Assembly: GCA_016842005.1 (NCBI GenBank)
Contig: JAENYD010000020.1
Location: 1-43,244 of the forward strand
From: Clostridium thermobutyricum
GTDB lineage: Bacteria > Bacillota > Clostridia > Ch29
Direction: 5' to 3'
DNA: 43,244 bases
Of the stretch, positions 41,212-43,244 are shown piece after piece (the first letter of the stretch is position 1; the number at the start of each line of letters is the position of its first letter). The notes below the pieces were generated by a model. It was not told where the DNA came from and made no database searches. It saw nothing but the letters and a program-made list of their open reading frames with translations. Position numbers and translations under genes: made by a program.

Positions 41212-41220
41212 GACATTTTC
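41212..41220. repeat. Left target-site duplication of the ISLre2 element
   Basis: GACATTTTC, repeated at 42956-42964 on the other side of the element. Confidence 0.85.
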
Positions 41221-42955
41221 GATAGCGTCAAGATACTGTAGGAAAAAAATCAAGAGACTTTTCCCAGCACTATGGCATTGTGCCTTATATGCGGCTTGAC
41301 ATGGAGCCTCTGTGGGCATGATTTCCGGCATAAGGGGCAGCACCCAATGTTCTGCCAGGCAACTTAGCCTATCATGCCCACTTCTCCATGTAAAGCCGTA
41401 GTTTTTACTCTAATCGCCGCATCTGCCATAGCCTAAAACCTGTTTGATTACGCCCTGTATTTTTAATATGCATTCCTTAACGCATTCACAGCAAAGTATG
41501 ACGGGTTCCTCTTCCCGTATCTTATAACGGGTATTTCAACATTGATATCGGTGATGTTTTTCTTTAGGTTTTTCTTTATCTTCTTTGCATAGCTCTCCGG
41601 CAGCTTTGTCCTTTCCTTTTTCTTGTTTGAAAGTACCAGTTCATATACATTACCGCCATTATATTTAAACGCCCTTAACCGTGCCATATTGTCCGCACCT
41701 TCTTTGCTCCAGCCTAATGGCCTTGAACTTAACCTGTCGGACAATACATGGCTTACATGGCCTTCTGCGCTGCAGCCTACGATGGTTTCTCTGTCAGTTC
41801 CATATATCTTTATTCCATCCCAATTGTTCAATAGATACTTCCTGCAGTCTGATATGTTCTGCTCTCGGCTGCTGCTATCGGCACGGGCCAGCGCTTCTTT
41901 TAACGTCCCCTTTACCTTCTTCTTATCACATGTATTTATTGCATCCCACAGCTTAAACCTTAACTCCTTTGCATGCCCGGTTGCTTTTAATACATATTTG
42001 TTTATATGATACCGATCCAGTACAAATACGCTCTTCTCTATATAGTCAAGCCCGGACCTTATCCAGGGCGCTCCATCGCCTGATATGTATATTTTCTTTA
42101 ACTTATCAATATCGTAGGTCTTTGTTATATATTCATACGCCTTGTTCCATATTTCCTCCGAACCTCTGTAATCACCGGATATGTAAAATGTATCTTTTAA
42201 TCTGTTCCTTTTTCTCTCTCCCGTTACCTCTTCATAGCCCTCATGTATATATACCAGCTTGGGGAAAGAAGTACCGCCATTTTGTAACGATACATGGTCT
42301 TCATCGGCTTCTATATACAAGTATTCAAGCTCTTTCTTTTCGTCTCTTTCCGGTACCTTAACCTCTATATCTTCAAGACTTACGATACTTTCCATTACCT
42401 TTTGTTTGCTTATATCATATGGTTTTGCACTTTCTTGGTATGAATTATTGATCGCACTTTCTACCATCCGGCTCTCTACCAGCGTTTCTACCTTCTGGTG
42501 CGGTTTTATACCCAGCAGTTCATCGGATAAATATTTGTATTCATTTTCATTCTTTGAAACATAATATGTCCTTTTGTATTCTACTTCACCAAATATCGTT
42601 ACCAGTGTGTTCTTGTCAGCTTTCCTTTCTACCTGCCATTTCTTCTTGCGCTCTGGGTCATCCTTAACTGCTTTGTTTAGCTCTTCCAACAGAGTTTTGA
42701 TAACCCTGCAGCCTATATTTTTCAGCCTGGCCTCTAAACCCTTTGTGAATTCTGATAAATCTCCCTGCTCTGTTATTACTTCCATGAACTGTTTTTCAAT
42801 ATTTCCTAGCTCTTCCGCTGCTATATGGTGTATAATATCTAACATAGGGATTCGCCTCCTTGATATTTAGATTTTCAACAACTTCTATTTTATCAGAGGC
42901 GTAATCCCTTTTCCATTTTCCTTTTCTTTTTTTCCTACAATAACTTTACACTATG
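41221..42955. mobile_element. ISLre2-family insertion sequence, intact with 9-bp target duplication
   Basis: A 1,735-base element. Left end GATAGCGTCAAGATACTGTA and the reverse complement of the right end CATAGTGTAAAGTTATTGTA match imperfectly and continue into GGAAAAAAA on both sides, so the terminal repeats are about 29 bases. It is flanked by the direct repeat GACATTTTC at 41212-41220 and 42956-42964. ISLre2 elements are known to make 9-base duplications. It contains one full transposase gene. It lies just right of the last phage gene. Confidence 0.9.
41463..42845 (-). CDS. ISLre2-family transposase (UPF0236 type)
   Basis: A 460-residue transposase of the ISLre2 family: FGEVEYKRTYYV near residue 90, an acidic YIEADEDHVSLQ near 205, IYISGDGAPWI near 275, VLDRYHINKYV, and C-terminal EGHVSHVLSDRLSSRPLGWS. 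Conserved D and H residues in these motifs are intact. It runs from an ATG with GGAGG 9 bases upstream to TAA close to the left end of the element. Full length, so the element may be active. Confidence 0.93.
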   Translation of the reverse strand: MLDIIHHIAAEELGNIEKQFMEVITEQGDLSEFTKGLEARLKNIGCRVIKTLLEELNKAVKDDPERKKKWQVERKADKNTLVTIFGEVEYKRTYYVSKNENEYKYLSDELLGIKPHQKVETLVESRMVESAINNSYQESAKPYDISKQKVMESIVSLEDIEVKVPERDEKKELEYLYIEADEDHVSLQNGGTSFPKLVYIHEGYEEVTGERKRNRLKDTFYISGDYRGSEEIWNKAYEYITKTYDIDKLKKIYISGDGAPWIRSGLDYIEKSVFVLDRYHINKYVLKATGHAKELRFKLWDAINTCDKKKVKGTLKEALARADSSSREQNISDCRKYLLNNWDGIKIYGTDRETIVGCSAEGHVSHVLSDRLSSRPLGWSKEGADNMARLRAFKYNGGNVYELVLSNKKKERTKLPESYAKKIKKNLKKNITDINVEIPVIRYGKRNPSYFAVNALRNAY

Positions 42956-42964
42956 GACATTTTC
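42956..42964. repeat. Right target-site duplication of the ISLre2 element
   Basis: GACATTTTC, the same 9 bases as at 41212-41220. Confidence 0.85.
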
Positions 42965-43057
42965 TGAAGTTGCTGACATTGCATCCGTTTAGTTGTAGCA
43001 GTACATTGTATAACTTCCGCGTCAGTGGTCAGGGGACACACCATATGTAAGGTGAAA

Positions 43058-43244
43058 AGTCAGAGGTGAGAGGTCGGATTTAAGCTTTGCTCCGAAACAC
43101 TGATTCCAGGAGTTCTCACATCAAACATTCCGCCTCTCACAGCCCAAAAGGCAGGAATATTCCCATCGGGTGGTAGTTATCGGATAAAAATCCTACATTC
43201 CCGGAATTTATAACGAGGGTGGTTCCACTCCTAATGCAGTGTAA
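43058..43244 (+). promoter_or_regulatory. Possible T-box leader (cut by the window end)
   Basis: GTGAGAGG (43066-43073) pairs with CCTCTCAC (43133-43140), enclosing smaller stems such as CGGA/TCCG, like the stem I of a T-box. AGGGTGGTTCC at 43216-43226 is close to the T-box core AGGGTGGNACC, whose TGGN part pairs with the tRNA end. A T-box would control an aminoacyl-tRNA synthetase or amino-acid gene beyond the window. The core differs from consensus at one base and no specifier codon was fixed. Confidence 0.4.

Larger units (their letters stand above)
13400..41212. mobile_element. Mu-like transposable siphophage (prophage), ends approximate
   Basis: From repressor to tailspike the gene order is that of a Mu-like phage: leftward repressor, rightward regulators, MuA- and MuB-like genes, Gam, GemA, Mor, lysis, Mu gp27-like small terminase, large terminase, portal, head, tail. 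Tail genes are those of a siphophage (tail tube, chaperone, tape measure, Dit, Tal) with no sheath. There is no tyrosine or serine integrase, which agrees with integration by transposition. The left end should lie between about 13380 and 13560 and the right end between 41110 and 41212 or just beyond the ISLre2 element. The terminal bases were not resolved. Confidence 0.85.

Noticed and set aside
1-43244. CRISPR arrays, rRNA and tRNA genes.
   Set aside because: No regularly spaced repeats with variable spacers and no cloverleaf or rRNA-like sequence were seen by eye.

Overview
The window is chromosomal DNA from a Clostridia-type Firmicute. The evidence is AGGAGG-type ribosome binding sites, frequent TTG and GTG starts, moderate to low GC, and gene families typical of anaerobic Gram-positives. 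I cannot name the species. Three blocks can be read: a host transport operon, an insertion-sequence-rich junction, and an almost complete Mu-like transposable siphophage. An intact ISLre2-type insertion sequence and a possible T-box leader lie at the right edge.

1-8940 (all on the minus strand, read right to left): a tightly coupled operon with several 4-base ATGA overlaps. In transcription order it encodes an FMN-binding protein, a two-domain lipoprotein, a DUF4213/DUF364 metal-chelation protein, a small lipoprotein, an ECF S component, a membrane-anchored alkaline-phosphatase-superfamily protein, a small anchored protein, two ECF ATPases, the EcfT subunit, a MobB-like GTPase with a cysteine cluster, and a truncated kinase-like protein. 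Four secreted or anchored products seem to carry sulfite-oxidase-like (molybdopterin-binding fold) domains without an evident molybdenum-ligating cysteine. Together with MobB and DUF364 this suggests an uptake or salvage system for a metal, a pterin or a cofactor. The substrate is not known.

8941-13400: two strongly self-complementary segments (about 9000-9105 and 9172-9434), an IS4-like transposase, an IS110-family transposase with structured flanks, and a small lipoprotein gene. That gene is preceded by a promoter, a folded leader and a terminator, in riboswitch-like order. Then come two perfect DnaA-box consensus sequences and a strong terminator.

13400-41212: a transposable prophage. A leftward Xre repressor faces a rightward early operon across three CTCATAT(A/T)TGAG operators. 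The early genes encode small regulators, a MuA-like DDE transposase, a MuB-like ATPase, a Gam-like protein, a GemA-like protein, an amidase endolysin and a Mor-like activator. A terminator separates these from holin, lysis and late genes: a Mu gp27-like small terminase, TAACGCA iterons, large terminase, SPP1-type portal, Mu F-like head protein, scaffold, P22-like coat protein, connectors, tail tube, a tail chaperone pair joined by a probable -1 frameshift, tape measure, Dit, Tal and a beta-helix tailspike. There is no sheath or baseplate set, so the tail should be long and non-contractile. A leftward stalk-domain gene sits in the tail module as a probable lysogenic-conversion cargo gene. The exact phage ends were not resolved.

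41221-42955 is an intact ISLre2-type element with imperfect terminal repeats and a 9-bp target duplication. The last 190 bases resemble a T-box leader whose gene lies outside the window.
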